Part shown: positions 17,201 to 25,683 of the stretch, in pieces
How positions within the stretch are numbered: the first letter of the stretch is position 1
How the letters are laid out: each line of letters begins with the position of its first letter
DNA from: Cytophagales bacterium
Lineage (GTDB): Bacteria; Bacteroidota; Bacteroidia; Cytophagales; VRUD01
DNA: 57,524 bases
Direction of reading: 5' to 3'
Assembly: GCA_019456305.1 (NCBI GenBank)
Contig: VRUD01000019.1
Coordinates: 1-57,524, forward strand
Translations under genes and position numbers: made by a program
Notes under the pieces: model-generated
The model's database searches: none
What the model was told of the DNA's origin: nothing
Seen by the model: the letters and a program-made list of their open reading frames with translations, nothing else

Positions 17201-19395
17201 ATTACTCCAATGATCCCAACTCTGTAAGCTATAATTCTCCTTCAATCGGAATAGGTGAAACAAACACCTTTGAGTTTACAAACTTTACACCCGGATTATA
17301 TTACGAGTTTATGCTCACAGCAATGGATATAGCATTTAATGAAAGTTCGCCATCTAATATTTTACAACTTACATGGATAAGCGGTACTTTAAATAATGCA
17401 CCTTACATACCGGTTCAGGAATTTCTTACAATTATCAATATTGATGTTGATTCAATTTATAATTATCAATTGATAGCAAGTGATCCTGATGGGTCTGCTT
17501 TAACATATACCATCACACAGGGGTCTCCTGTTAATATGTCTATCGATAGTAGTGGATTAATTACCTGGATACCTGCTGACACTCAAATTGCATATAATCA
17601 AATATATATTAAAGTATGTGATCCGTCAGGTCTATGTGATTCAGTATTCTACCAGGTATTGGTATTAAATAATAATATGGCACAGGCAAATGTAGGATTT
17701 AACAAAACACTATTTGTCGATTATGATGATGATGCTATGGTATTTGTTAACGATCCTGATTTTGCCGGTGATAACTTTGAAATTGATAGTATTATGGTGA
17801 GAGCATATTCAGAATCTGATTTTACCGGGATATTTCCTGTAATAGCTTACGAAACTACGTTTGATTCTAAAGAGTTCTTTACTGATTTTAAATTTACTTC
17901 ATTAAACAGTAGTGGTGATTCACTTAAAGTATCAAAAGGAGATACAATTTGGGCAGAATATTATGACCCTTCTTTTGATACTGTAGTTAAAGAATATGCA
18001 TATTTTACTTTATTTGAAGCGAGCTTTACATTTAACGATACGATATGTTCAGGAGATACAATGTGGTTTACCAATACTTCTACTGGTGATGCAATTATAA
18101 CATACAGCTGGGATTTTGATAATGATGGAACGGGGGATGATCCAAATCAAAATCCATATCACGTGTTTAATGCGCCACATGGAACTGGCGTTGAAAGTTT
18201 TGATGTGACATTAACCATATTTGATAATGTTTGGGATACTACAAGCGCCACAATGACCATTCATGTAGTGAAACAAATAGATTTAGGACCTGATACTGGC
18301 TTTTGCACATCAATAGAATTAAGTATATCTTCACCTGCAAATGAATATTTATGGTCAACAGGCGACACCACACCAACTACTATTGTAGATTCAGCAGGCT
18401 CTCATTTTATTACTGCTACTGATTATTATAATTGTGTTTCTTCTGATACAATTAATATATACCATTATCCTATACCTGAAATAAATTTAGGAACAGATAC
18501 AATAGCTTGCGATAACGTATTACTTGATTCTCAAATGCCTGATGCCTCTGTTTTGTGGTCTACGGGTGATACCACATCTGCTATCACAGTAATTTCTTCA
18601 GGTAATTATTGGGTAAGAATCATCAATAACTTCGATTGTATTAATTATGATACTATCAATGTTACAATAGCAAGCCCTGTAGTTGAGTTAGGCCCCAATG
18701 CATCTGTATGCTCAGGATCTGTATTGGATGCAGGTTCAGGAACCAATTATCAATATATTTGGTCAACCGGTGAAACAACACAAACAATTATACCAAATTC
18801 TACAGGAGTTTATTATGTAACAGTTACAGACGCTAATACGGGATGTTCTACTACCGATACTGTTAATATCACCATACTTGATAATCCTGTTGCCTGGTTT
18901 TCATATTCTGTAAATGCTTTTACCGTCAGTTTTCTAAATGGATCAATTAATAATTCTACATCTTTCTGGAGCTTTGGCGATGGATATACAAGCACTGCTG
19001 CAAATCCTGTTCATACCTATCAAACAAATGTAAAAACCTTCTATATAGTTCAGCTAATAGTAACCAATAATTGCAGCACTGATACATTGATTGATACTAT
19101 TACGGTCTCACCAACCGGCATCTTTGAAAAAGTATGTGAAAATTGTTTATTACGCATTTATCCTAATCCTACTTATGATTATTTTACTATTGAATACTAT
19201 ACACCAGGTAAAAACGAAATAATTTTAAATGTCTATAACCCACTTGGCAAATTAATTCATAATGAAATATCAGCAAACATAACAGGTATACTTAAGAAAA
19301 AAATTGATTTAACCAATAATATGAGCGGAATTTATGTAATGTTCATTCTCGATCGTAATGAAAAAATTATTTGGAAAATAGTCAAAATGGATTAA
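14260..19395 (+). CDS. Large T9SS-secreted multidomain surface protein (PKD, FN3, type A CTD)
   Basis: 1711 residues. Signal peptide (1-21); N-terminal DNRLRE-like beta domain (about 25-210, TVRPINQQYWTG ... GWTKFDLS); a first PKD domain (about 212-290); a long unrecognised beta-rich region; fibronectin type III (about 945-1040); cadherin-like domain (about 1045-1140, IASDPDGSALTYTI); PKD (about 1260-1345, YSWDFDNDGTGDDP); three Ig-like repeats with WSTGDTT (about 1345-1540); PKD (about 1545-1620, FWSFGDGYTSTAANPVHTY); type A sorting domain (about 1630-1711, RIYPNPTYDYFTI, NNMSGIYVMF). Such proteins are adhesins or matrix components. It begins two bases after the preceding stop. Confidence 0.85.
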   Translation: MKTKLFFLVVLSLIVSFNSFAQTTVTVRPINQQYWTGNVRNQGICPDYCKSNLGKIKAGEPDIALYEYRGWTKFDLSTISPPIPTNAVITDLTLIVFTTNASSNSGHELVACRMSIDPVTSTGTVIWNEIGSPQDYSLPSNAMTIANQYTNITLNQNARDNFKNATIMGSSWWAVGFYAINPNINTGKIQGWDCSGCPAPEPILEITYSIPVSITANFSSNTQTVSQGGSVNFYDNSTGNITSRNWTFYGGNPSSQTSTNPIIYYDTVNTYDVKLVVSDGLNYDTIIKANYITVTSTTTTQNTQTVGGLTVYADTINSNIASGNVSIAPAGCPNGILKFSGDITISGSNTINSSSAIYLQNVNSIDKYLYNLGIPYTIEVEVSGTTFTSNTSFFSWSKNAFEMAVLDVGIDNINIQCDQVTINGHLRLPTILSEVNNSNDTIEAPITGGVIVSHTGVNYNSLIYLNNIRIYKLLQLNYFSMDFNSSTNDYFCSTSISTPLIGIEAFGDISGGKLNSIGMDITCNNPSCLCCIPLLIDPITQTGLYLYHVLGSLENLADSTKPLEITFGAGVKIMGSRLGALGSFDLVGRYVDGTSMSMDGYLVLFGAGYGAGFTKWKHPQLDIRGEVNFLSGLVNAYTELSITRTTTNDLKLRGNFGASFGCPYPADVDKTWLKLVLSLSGCAGTVFATSENFLTNDYIAGYARVKFPSIPTLYYLLEGDSTGLQASFGKNFNIITYSEAQGALGGNLKTAIQSSVYSFALDSSTNALIIEASDSTGSAIPEYTIYLTNGDSVNAQNVNNFSYISYFVDSANNFSFYYIKNPKVGDYYINVINADTLNIYRANNPPFIKLENVTQNTGNKVLQISWIDSDPDGNAIISLGYDMDNYGANGVLFVDTLTEDTTIDEFTWNYVDINTGTYYIYAIIEDSIHQTFVSYWKEPITIVQNNGLNAPTGLDTVKTTDTSIVLSWNNSNPSPISFILYYSNDPNSVSYNSPSIGIGETNTFEFTNFTPGLYYEFMLTAMDIAFNESSPSNILQLTWISGTLNNAPYIPVQEFLTIINIDVDSIYNYQLIASDPDGSALTYTITQGSPVNMSIDSSGLITWIPADTQIAYNQIYIKVCDPSGLCDSVFYQVLVLNNNMAQANVGFNKTLFVDYDDDAMVFVNDPDFAGDNFEIDSIMVRAYSESDFTGIFPVIAYETTFDSKEFFTDFKFTSLNSSGDSLKVSKGDTIWAEYYDPSFDTVVKEYAYFTLFEASFTFNDTICSGDTMWFTNTSTGDAIITYSWDFDNDGTGDDPNQNPYHVFNAPHGTGVESFDVTLTIFDNVWDTTSATMTIHVVKQIDLGPDTGFCTSIELSISSPANEYLWSTGDTTPTTIVDSAGSHFITATDYYNCVSSDTINIYHYPIPEINLGTDTIACDNVLLDSQMPDASVLWSTGDTTSAITVISSGNYWVRIINNFDCINYDTINVTIASPVVELGPNASVCSGSVLDAGSGTNYQYIWSTGETTQTIIPNSTGVYYVTVTDANTGCSTTDTVNITILDNPVAWFSYSVNAFTVSFLNGSINNSTSFWSFGDGYTSTAANPVHTYQTNVKTFYIVQLIVTNNCSTDTLIDTITVSPTGIFEKVCENCLLRIYPNPTYDYFTIEYYTPGKNEIILNVYNPLGKLIHNEISANITGILKKKIDLTNNMSGIYVMFILDRNEKIIWKIVKMD

Positions 19396-19425
19396 CTTCA
19401 TTTTCTAACAATCTATTAGCTCGTT

Positions 19426-20982
19426 ATGGTAAAAAATCAATACCTTACTTTGGTAGTTTTCTTATTGCTTTTATTATTTATGCAATCAAGCGTATATTCT
19501 CAGAATCAATTAACAATAATTCCAGTTGATTCTTCAGACGTAAGTTGCTATGGAGGTAGTGATGGTTTTTTAAAGCTAAAAGTGGATGGAGGAACGGATC
19601 CTTATTTTTATCAATGGAATCCTGATGGCAGCAGTGGCAGTAGTAGTAGTGGTGATACAATAACTGAATATTTTAATGCGGGAACATACACCATTACTGT
19701 AATTGATGCAGTTAATGATACTGTCTTTTATACAAAAATAATTAACCAACCTGATCAAATCATTTTATCGTTTGAAAAAGATGATGTTAAATGTTATGGT
19801 GGAAGTAACGATAGCGCTACTGTTAATGTTAGTGGAGGAGTAGGAGGATATATATATCAATGGATTACCAATCCTGTGCAAACAACTAAAACAGTTTATA
19901 ATTTAACAAAAGGAACCTATTATGTCAAAGTAACAGATGATAACGGTTGTTTTGTAATAGATTCAGTTAGAATAAATGAGCCCGATTCACTAAGTCTGTT
20001 CCTTTCAAAAACCGATGTTATTTGTTATAATAATAGAAATGGGGTGATTATGTTAAATTGTTCTGGTGGGACAAAAGGCATTCAATGTGATTATTATTAT
20101 TCAATAAATAACAGTTCATTAGCTTGTGTTTCTAATTTTCCCGGATTAGATACAGGACAATATATTATCAGTGCACAGGACGCTAATAATTGCATCACAT
20201 CAGATTCAATCCGGATAAACCAACCTGCAAAACTGGAAGCTCAAATAGATTTATTTAAGTACGTTACCTGTCATGGCGGCAATGATGGATACATAAATTT
20301 AAAAGTTGCCGGTGGATTACCGCCCTATTCATACAATTGGAACAATGGTGATACTACAATTAAAACAGAAAACCTCAAAGTTGGTTTTTATGATGTACAA
20401 ATAACTGATACCAATAATTGCTTACAGTACATATCAAAATATATAATTGAACCGGATACAATGTATATTGATTTAAACGACAAATATTACATGATTTACG
20501 GAGACAGTGTTGGGTTGAAATATGATTACAATATGGATAGTATTCCACTTTCTTTTGATTGGCTGCCGCCTACAGAATTAAGCTGTTATAACTGTCCTGT
20601 TCCGAATGCATCACCATTGGACAACAAATCTTATAAAGTCATAATTACTGATAAAAATGGCTGCACGGCATCAGACACTACAGAAATTATAGTCACTGAA
20701 GGCAAAAAAATATATATTCCAAATGCCTTTACACCTAATGGCGATGGCTTGAATGATGTATTTCTTGTGAGAACTTTACGGGTAAAAGATTTTAAGCTTC
20801 AAATTTATAACAGGTGGGGAGGTTTAGTATTTAAATCTAATAACCTAACAAAAGGATGGAATGGTAAAACAGGTAATAAAGAAAAAGAAGCAGAAATTGA
20901 AACATACATATATTCAGTATGGATAGAATTCTATGATGGTATTAAAAAGAGCGAAGCCGGTACAGTAACAGTAATTCGATAA
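19426..20982 (+). CDS. SprB-repeat protein with T9SS type B C-terminal domain
   Basis: 518 residues. Signal peptide; about five SprB-type repeats of about 75 residues (SCYGGSDGFLKLKVDGGT, KCYGGSNDSATVNVSGGV, TCHGGNDGYINLKVAGGLPP); type B gliding-motility-associated C-terminal domain (about 430-518) with YIPNAFTPNGDGLNDVFLV and IYNRWGGLVF. Type B cargo in Flavobacterium depends on a cognate SprF protein, and a PorP/SprF gene follows 15 bases downstream, so these are an inferred cargo/partner pair. Probably a surface adhesin. Confidence 0.88.
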   Translation: MVKNQYLTLVVFLLLLLFMQSSVYSQNQLTIIPVDSSDVSCYGGSDGFLKLKVDGGTDPYFYQWNPDGSSGSSSSGDTITEYFNAGTYTITVIDAVNDTVFYTKIINQPDQIILSFEKDDVKCYGGSNDSATVNVSGGVGGYIYQWITNPVQTTKTVYNLTKGTYYVKVTDDNGCFVIDSVRINEPDSLSLFLSKTDVICYNNRNGVIMLNCSGGTKGIQCDYYYSINNSSLACVSNFPGLDTGQYIISAQDANNCITSDSIRINQPAKLEAQIDLFKYVTCHGGNDGYINLKVAGGLPPYSYNWNNGDTTIKTENLKVGFYDVQITDTNNCLQYISKYIIEPDTMYIDLNDKYYMIYGDSVGLKYDYNMDSIPLSFDWLPPTELSCYNCPVPNASPLDNKSYKVIITDKNGCTASDTTEIIVTEGKKIYIPNAFTPNGDGLNDVFLVRTLRVKDFKLQIYNRWGGLVFKSNNLTKGWNGKTGNKEKEAEIETYIYSVWIEFYDGIKKSEAGTVTVIR

Positions 20983-20997
20983 TATTTTATAAAAAAT

Positions 20998-22107
20998 ATG
21001 AAAAATTTTATTCATACATTTTTATTGATAATCTTTTTTAATTCTATCTCCCTGTCTTTATTAGCTCAGGATCCGGGTTTATCGCAATTTTATTCCAATC
21101 CTGTTTATCTTAATCCCGCCAATGCAGGAACAGGTAGTGATCCGCATTTATTTTATACAATACCAAAAACTAATCCACGTATAATAATGAATTCAAGAAT
21201 CCGGTGGCCAAAGATTAAAGGTAATTTTAGCACTAATCTTATTTCGTATGATCAATATATGAAAATCATGGATGGCGGTTTGGGATTCATAGCTATGTAT
21301 GACAGGTCAAGCCAATATGGTTTATCTGAAACATCACTCTCTGCAATGTATTCATACTTTTTACAGCTTAATAAAAATATTTATGTGAATGCAGGCTTTC
21401 AAACATCAATATACCAGAAACATTTAGACTGGCATAAATTTACGTTTGATGATATGATTGATGAAAGGTCTGGTTTTGTTAATCCAACTAATGAACTACC
21501 ACCTGCTTCTTTAAATAAAATATATCCTGATTTTTCTACAGGTTTATTATTTCATATAAAAGCCCAAAAACCCGCTATAGATACTACAAAACCACTGATA
21601 TTAGAAATATTCAAAAAATCCGCTATCGATATTTTAACATTTATAGGGGGTTACAATATAGGTATTGTTGTTCATCATATCACCAAGCCACAAAATGGTT
21701 TTTATGGAATTAGCAGATTACAAAGGAAATTTACTATACATACAAGTGGAAAAATACCAATACCGGGAAGATTTTTACTTAGAAAAGGAACAATTTCAGA
21801 AAGAAATATTTATCCGAATATTTTATATCAAAAACAGGGAGATTTTCAACTAATTAATTATGGATTTTATTTTAGATATGAAACTTTTATTGCGGGTCTA
21901 TGGCATAGGTATGTTTTTACAAATTCTGATTCATTTGTTATATTAATAGGTTATCAGATATCAGGTTTCAAATTTTTATATAGTTATGATCATACTATTT
22001 CTAAATTAACAAATAATGCTACTACGGGTTCACATGAACTTTCAATAAGTTTAGGTTTACAAATTCATAGACAATTTGGAGAAAAGCCGCATATTCATGT
22101 TCAATGA
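20998..22107 (+). CDS. PorP/SprF family T9SS outer-membrane protein
   Basis: 369 residues: signal peptide (about 1-23), the hallmark start DPGLSQFYSNPVYLNPANAG, then beta-strand-rich sequence ending in GLQIHRQFGEK. PorP/SprF proteins are outer-membrane components; SprF is needed for secretion of SprB. Directly downstream of the type B cargo gene, most likely its dedicated partner. The central part (about 175-260) has an insert compared with the typical length of about 310-330. Confidence 0.88.
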   Translation: MKNFIHTFLLIIFFNSISLSLLAQDPGLSQFYSNPVYLNPANAGTGSDPHLFYTIPKTNPRIIMNSRIRWPKIKGNFSTNLISYDQYMKIMDGGLGFIAMYDRSSQYGLSETSLSAMYSYFLQLNKNIYVNAGFQTSIYQKHLDWHKFTFDDMIDERSGFVNPTNELPPASLNKIYPDFSTGLLFHIKAQKPAIDTTKPLILEIFKKSAIDILTFIGGYNIGIVVHHITKPQNGFYGISRLQRKFTIHTSGKIPIPGRFLLRKGTISERNIYPNILYQKQGDFQLINYGFYFRYETFIAGLWHRYVFTNSDSFVILIGYQISGFKFLYSYDHTISKLTNNATTGSHELSISLGLQIHRQFGEKPHIHVQ

Positions 22108-22108
22108 C

Positions 22109-22214
22109 AAACGATGCCATTGCTCAAAACGAATATATTTTAAAACATCATTTCTTAAAAACAATATGAGTATTAATTAATTGATCGCTAACTAATAAAG
22201 CGATGGCATCGTTT
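22109..22214. repeat. Inverted repeat between PorP/SprF and the propeller gene
   Basis: AAACGATGCCATTGCT (22109-22124) pairs with AGCGATGGCATCGTTT (22199-22214), one mismatch. The left-arm motif recurs directly at 23555-23576, on the other side of the propeller gene, so the gene is bracketed by copies. Confidence 0.7.
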
Positions 22215-22222
22215 ATACATAA

Positions 22223-23500
22223 ATGAAAAACAATCTATTTACCCTGTTAGAAATAATAACGGATAAAACATTGGCATTAAATCCCCGCAGATTTATCTTG
22301 TGGAATTCACGAAGTGAGTATTCAACAGGGTTTCTAAAGGGGTTTACCCTAATAATCTCTGTTTTGGCTGCTTTACACTCCTTCGCCCAGAAACCACCAG
22401 CTATTGAATGGGATAAAACCTTTGGGGGAAGTAGTAATGACGTGGCAAATTCAATCATCCAAACCACCGATGGCGGGTATGCGGTGTGTGGTTATACAAG
22501 CTCAAAAGGTGCGGGAGACGAGGATTTTTGGGTGATCAGGCTCAACCAATACGGTGAAAAGCAATGGGACGTTACCTTTGGGGGAAGTGATTGGGACAGG
22601 GCAAATTCAATCATCCAAACCACCGATGGTGGGTATGCGGTGTGTGGTTTTACAAGATCAAAAGGTGCGGGAAGCCATGATTTTTGGGTGATCAGGCTCA
22701 ACCAGTACGGTGAAAAGCAATGGGACGTTACCTTTGGGGGAAGTGAAAGTGACCAGGCGGAGTCAATCATCCAAACCACCGATGGCGGGTATGCGGTGTG
22801 TGGTTATACAAGCTCAAAAGATGCGGGAGGCGAGGATTTTTGGGTGATCAGGCTCAACCAATACGGTGAAAAGCAATGGGATGTTACCTTTGGGGGAAGT
22901 GAAATGAACGTACAGACAAATTTCCCTGTAACTTCAATCATCCAAACCACCAATGGCGGGTATGCGGTGTGTGGTACTACAGAATCAAAAGGTGCGGGAA
23001 GTAGTGATTTTTGGGTGATCAGGCTCAACCGGTACGGTGAAAAGCAGTGGGAAAAAACCTTTGGGGGAAGTTATAGTGACGGTGCAAATTCAATCATCCA
23101 AACCACCAATGGCGGGTATGCGGTGTGTGGTTCTACATCATCAAAAGGTGCAGGAAGAAGTGACTTTTGGGTGATCATGCTCAACAAATACGGTAAAAAG
23201 CAATGGGACGTTACCTTTGGGGGAAGTAAATGGGACAAAGCAACTTCAATCATCCAAACCACCGATGGCGGGTATGCGGTGTGTGGTTCTACAAGCTCAA
23301 AAGGTGCGGGAGGCGAGGATTTTTGTGTGCTCAGGCTCAACAAATACGGTGAAAAGCAATGGGACAAAACCTTTGGGGGAAGTAGTTGGGATGAGGCATA
23401 TTCAATCATCCAAACCACCGATGGCGGGTATGCGGTGTGTGGTACTACAGAATCAAAAGGTGCGGGAAGAAGTGATTTTTGGGTGATAAAACTAAAATGA
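22223..23500 (+). CDS. Secreted seven-repeat propeller protein without sorting domain
   Basis: 425 residues. The N-terminal 45 residues are unusual; the clear signal peptide is FTLIISVLAALHSFAQ at about residues 46-62. Then seven near-identical repeats of about 52 residues, each with SIIQTTDGGYAVCG, SKGAG and FWVIRLNQYGEKQWD. Seven units fit one seven-bladed beta-propeller. DNA identity between units is very high, pointing to recent homogenisation. Proteins of this type normally end in a T9SS C-terminal domain; this one stops at FWVIKLK, and a detached sorting domain lies 720 bases downstream (24221-24523). Surface role unknown. Confidence 0.75.
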   Translation: MKNNLFTLLEIITDKTLALNPRRFILWNSRSEYSTGFLKGFTLIISVLAALHSFAQKPPAIEWDKTFGGSSNDVANSIIQTTDGGYAVCGYTSSKGAGDEDFWVIRLNQYGEKQWDVTFGGSDWDRANSIIQTTDGGYAVCGFTRSKGAGSHDFWVIRLNQYGEKQWDVTFGGSESDQAESIIQTTDGGYAVCGYTSSKDAGGEDFWVIRLNQYGEKQWDVTFGGSEMNVQTNFPVTSIIQTTNGGYAVCGTTESKGAGSSDFWVIRLNRYGEKQWEKTFGGSYSDGANSIIQTTNGGYAVCGSTSSKGAGRSDFWVIMLNKYGKKQWDVTFGGSKWDKATSIIQTTDGGYAVCGSTSSKGAGGEDFCVLRLNKYGEKQWDKTFGGSSWDEAYSIIQTTDGGYAVCGTTESKGAGRSDFWVIKLK

Positions 23501-23554
23501 ATTTTTTATAAAACACAAATTTAATTAATTGCTTGGTATACTGAGTCAAAAGTA

Positions 23555-23576
23555 ACAAACGATGCCATTGCTCAAA
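23555..23576 (+). repeat. Direct copy of the 22107 motif
   Basis: ACAAACGATGCCATTGCTCAAA, exact copy of 22107-22128, 57 bases upstream of the MazE-like gene. Confidence 0.7.
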
Positions 23577-23612
23577 GCTAATATATTTAATAACATTATT
23601 AAACTTTAAATT

Positions 23613-23942
23613 ATGCATATACAAGTAATTCAAATTGGAAATTCAAAAGGTATCAGGCTGAATAAAACAGTGCTTGAGCGTTATAACATCAAGGATAAGC
23701 TTGAATTAATTCTTAAAAAAGGTTTTTTAGTTTTAAAACCACTAAAAAAACCAAGAGCAGGTTGGGGTGATGCTTTCAAAGAAATGCACAAAAATGGAGA
23801 TGATGGATTGCTAATTGATGATGTATTTATTGACCAAATTAGAACAATTGACAAAGTTAGAATTTACAGAAAAGTAGCAACACTATCGGGCAATGAAGTG
23901 AAAAAAATTAAAAATATCATAAAAGAGACGTTTGTAGACTAA
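23613..23942 (+). CDS. MazE-type antitoxin fused in frame to the C-terminal tail of a MazF-type toxin
   Basis: 109 residues. Residues 1-72 are a complete MazE/AbrB-family antitoxin (MHIQVIQIGNSKGIRLNK, then KPRAGWGDAFKEMHKNGDD), which normally binds DNA and neutralises MazF. Residues about 73-109 (IDQIRTIDKVRIYRKVATLS) match the C-terminal strand and helix of MazF, where DQIRTID is a conserved block. The first two-thirds of a toxin of about 110 residues is missing, so an internal in-frame deletion joined the two genes. The product cannot be an active MazF. It may still repress transcription or act as a decoy antitoxin. Neighbouring toxin-antitoxin genes fit a recombining patch. Confidence 0.8.
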   Translation: MHIQVIQIGNSKGIRLNKTVLERYNIKDKLELILKKGFLVLKPLKKPRAGWGDAFKEMHKNGDDGLLIDDVFIDQIRTIDKVRIYRKVATLSGNEVKKIKNIIKETFVD

Positions 23943-23947
23943 ATTGG

Positions 23948-24161
23948 ATTAAATTTGTTAATAAATTACATTTTTTGTAATTTTGATATTCAAGGTATAT
24001 CAATAATTGTTAAAAAATAAATTCATCATGACATCAACCGAAACAGCGCCTAATAAGGTGAAAAGAAAAAGAAGTGTTAAAATTAATCCAGTGATTAAAA
24101 AAAGCACGCTCAATTGGGCAAGAAAAGTTGTAAAATCCTTCAATGATTCAAAGTCATCAAA
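23948..24161 (+). repeat. 214-bp direct duplication, copy 1
   Basis: Matches 26165-26378 with one visible mismatch (offset 2217). It contains a promoter (TTG at 23955, 20 bases, TAATTTTG at 23978-23985) and the start of a small basic protein. Between the copies lie the orphan sorting domain, the PIN pair and the DUF4160/DUF2442 pair. Confidence 0.92.
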
Positions 24162-24189
24162 CAAAAAAATTGGGATGAAAAAGAGTTAA
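24028..24189 (+). CDS. Small basic protein, probably frameshifted (copy 1)
   Basis: 53 residues from ATG 24028: MTSTETAPNKVKRKRSVKIN then a Lys-rich helix with STLNWARKVVKSF. At a 7-A run (24163-24169) a second frame takes over that looks coding (NWDEKELSYRNYLALVVAWI, stop at 24252-24254). One extra A would give a 75-residue protein, so this copy may be a frameshifted full-length gene or a sequencing indel. Not a known family; basic N-terminus suggests nucleic-acid binding. Confidence 0.45.
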   Translation: MTSTETAPNKVKRKRSVKINPVIKKSTLNWARKVVKSFNDSKSSNKKIGMKKS

Positions 24190-24220
24190 GTTATCGAAAT
24201 TATCTTGCTTTAGTAGTAGC

Positions 24221-24523
24221 TTGGATAGAAGAAAATCCTACCTATTATCGATAACAGAACTTGATTTCATCAACAACCTCACCATCCACCCCAACCCCAC
24301 CACCGGCAAATTCATAATAGAAATGCTTGTCCTGAACGAAGTGAAGGAACTCCAAATTAAATTATTGGATATAATTGGTCAGGTAATTTACCAGGTAAAG
24401 CTGAATAAATATGTTGAAGAATATCAAAAGGCGATCAATGTTGGAGCGCTTGCCAAAGGTACTTACAACCTGCAATTGGTAAGCGGTGAAGGGATAATTA
24501 ACAAGAAGATAATAGTAGAATAA
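24221..24523 (+). pseudogene. Detached T9SS type A C-terminal domain
   Basis: The frame (TTG start, 100 residues) has no signal peptide; from about residue 16 it is a complete sorting domain: LTIHPNPTTGKFIIEM, IKLLDIIGQVIYQV, LAKGTYNLQLVSG and IINKKIIVE. A sorting domain alone cannot be exported. It is most likely the severed end of the propeller protein at 22223-23500, displaced by the MazEF/small-gene insertion. A VLNEVKE insertion in the first strand may be another short repeat. Confidence 0.75.
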
Positions 24524-24586
24524 TCCCGCTTTAAAACCTCCAATAGTTTTTGAAACTCCTGGAGGGTTGGGTTGGGAAAAAGCCAC

Positions 24587-24625
24587 AAGACCTAACAGGT
24601 TTCAAAACCTTTTAGGTCTTTTTTT
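24587..24625 (+). terminator. Rho-independent terminator
   Basis: AAGACCTAA...AGGTTT pairs with AAACCT...TTAGGTCTT, followed by a run of T (24619-24625). It closes the propeller/sorting-domain region. Confidence 0.75.
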
Positions 24626-24717
24626 CAGTAATTCTTTGTAAATAAGGAAATATTTTAATAATATTGCAAACAAATTTGTAGCTGTAATATTAAAATAGTA
24701 AATAAAAAAATATTGTT

Positions 24718-24963
24718 ATGAAAAGGTTAGTATTTGAAATTGATAAACAAAAAGATTTATCATTATTATTAGATCTTGCAGAAAAGCTTGGACTAAAAAA
24801 AACTTTTATTAGAGATGAAACAGAAATAAATGAAACAAAAAATGGTAAAAAACTTGCCAAATACTTTAGAATAATTGATAAAGGAGCAGATGTTTCATCT
24901 TATGGAAATCCTTCAAACTGGCAGAGAGATGTAAGAAAAGACCGAAAATTAAATTTTCCTTAA
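24718..24963 (+). CDS. Putative antitoxin of a PIN-domain pair
   Basis: 81 residues: MKRLVFEIDKQKDLSLLLDL then AEKLGLKK, a polar helix, and a Trp/Arg C-terminus (NPSNWQRDVRKDRKL). Small proteins of this layout directly upstream of a PIN toxin are usually the antitoxin; the call rests mainly on position (three bases before the PIN gene) and size. No named antitoxin fold is certain. Confidence 0.6.
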   Translation: MKRLVFEIDKQKDLSLLLDLAEKLGLKKTFIRDETEINETKNGKKLAKYFRIIDKGADVSSYGNPSNWQRDVRKDRKLNFP

Positions 24964-24966
24964 AAA

Positions 24967-25359
24967 ATGAAACTTTTAGATAGCAATATTTTAATTTATT
25001 CAGCAGAGAAAAAATACAGTTTTCTAAGAAAGATTTTTAAGGAACAAAATATTTTCATTTCTGAAATAACAAAGTTGGAGGTGTTGGGTTATCATAAAAT
25101 TACAGCAAAACAAAAAAAATATTTTGGTGCAGTATTTAATATTATTAATACTAAACATGTTTCTTCTAAAATTATTGAAGAAGCAATTGTATTAAGACAA
25201 AGTAAAAATCTTTCTGTTTGTGATTCTATTATTGCTGCAACTTCTAAAATAAATGATTATACAATATACACTAATAATACAAAAGACTTTGAACATATTC
25301 CCGAAATAAAATTGTTTAATCCATTAACAATGAATAACTATAAAGAAGAAATTTCATAG
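24967..25359 (+). CDS. PIN-domain toxin (VapC-like ribonuclease)
   Basis: 130 residues, normal for VapC. PIN acidic residues are in place: Asp5 (LLDSNILIY), Glu38 (ITKLEVLGY), Asp93 (VCDSIIAAT) and the late polar pair (YTNNTKDFEH). VapC toxins cleave tRNA or rRNA in the cytoplasm and are held in check by the upstream antitoxin. Start four bases after the antitoxin stop. Confidence 0.88.
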   Translation: MKLLDSNILIYSAEKKYSFLRKIFKEQNIFISEITKLEVLGYHKITAKQKKYFGAVFNIINTKHVSSKIIEEAIVLRQSKNLSVCDSIIAATSKINDYTIYTNNTKDFEHIPEIKLFNPLTMNNYKEEIS

Positions 25360-25422
25360 GGTAAAAATTTCAGAGGGTAAATAAATATAAAACGACTTAG
25401 ATACAGAAATTTATTTATTCTT

Positions 25423-25683
25423 TTAAAAATCGTATTTATAATTATTATAATTACCCATAACATCTTCTATATGATATAATTCATGAGAATCAATGAATGT
25501 AAATGCAACATCATTTATTATTTGTAATTGTTTTCTTTGATTAGCATTAAGCTTTTGTATGCTGGGAAAATATTTCAAAGGTACAGTAATGATCCTTCCA
25601 TCTTGCAAATAAACATCCATCTTCCCCTTTTTAGTAAATTTGATGGTATTGATTACTGGTTTTGTATCTATAATTCCTTCCAT
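25423..25683 (-). CDS. DUF2442 domain protein
   Basis: 86 residues with the DUF2442 pattern VYLQDGRIITVPLKYFPSIQKL. It overlaps the stop of the DUF4160 gene by one base (TAATG), so the two are translated together. DUF2442/DUF4160 pairs are common in bacteria and are often suspected toxin-antitoxin modules; mechanism not established. Confidence 0.82.
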   Translation of the reverse strand: MEGIIDTKPVINTIKFTKKGKMDVYLQDGRIITVPLKYFPSIQKLNANQRKQLQIINDVAFTFIDSHELYHIEDVMGNYNNYKYDF

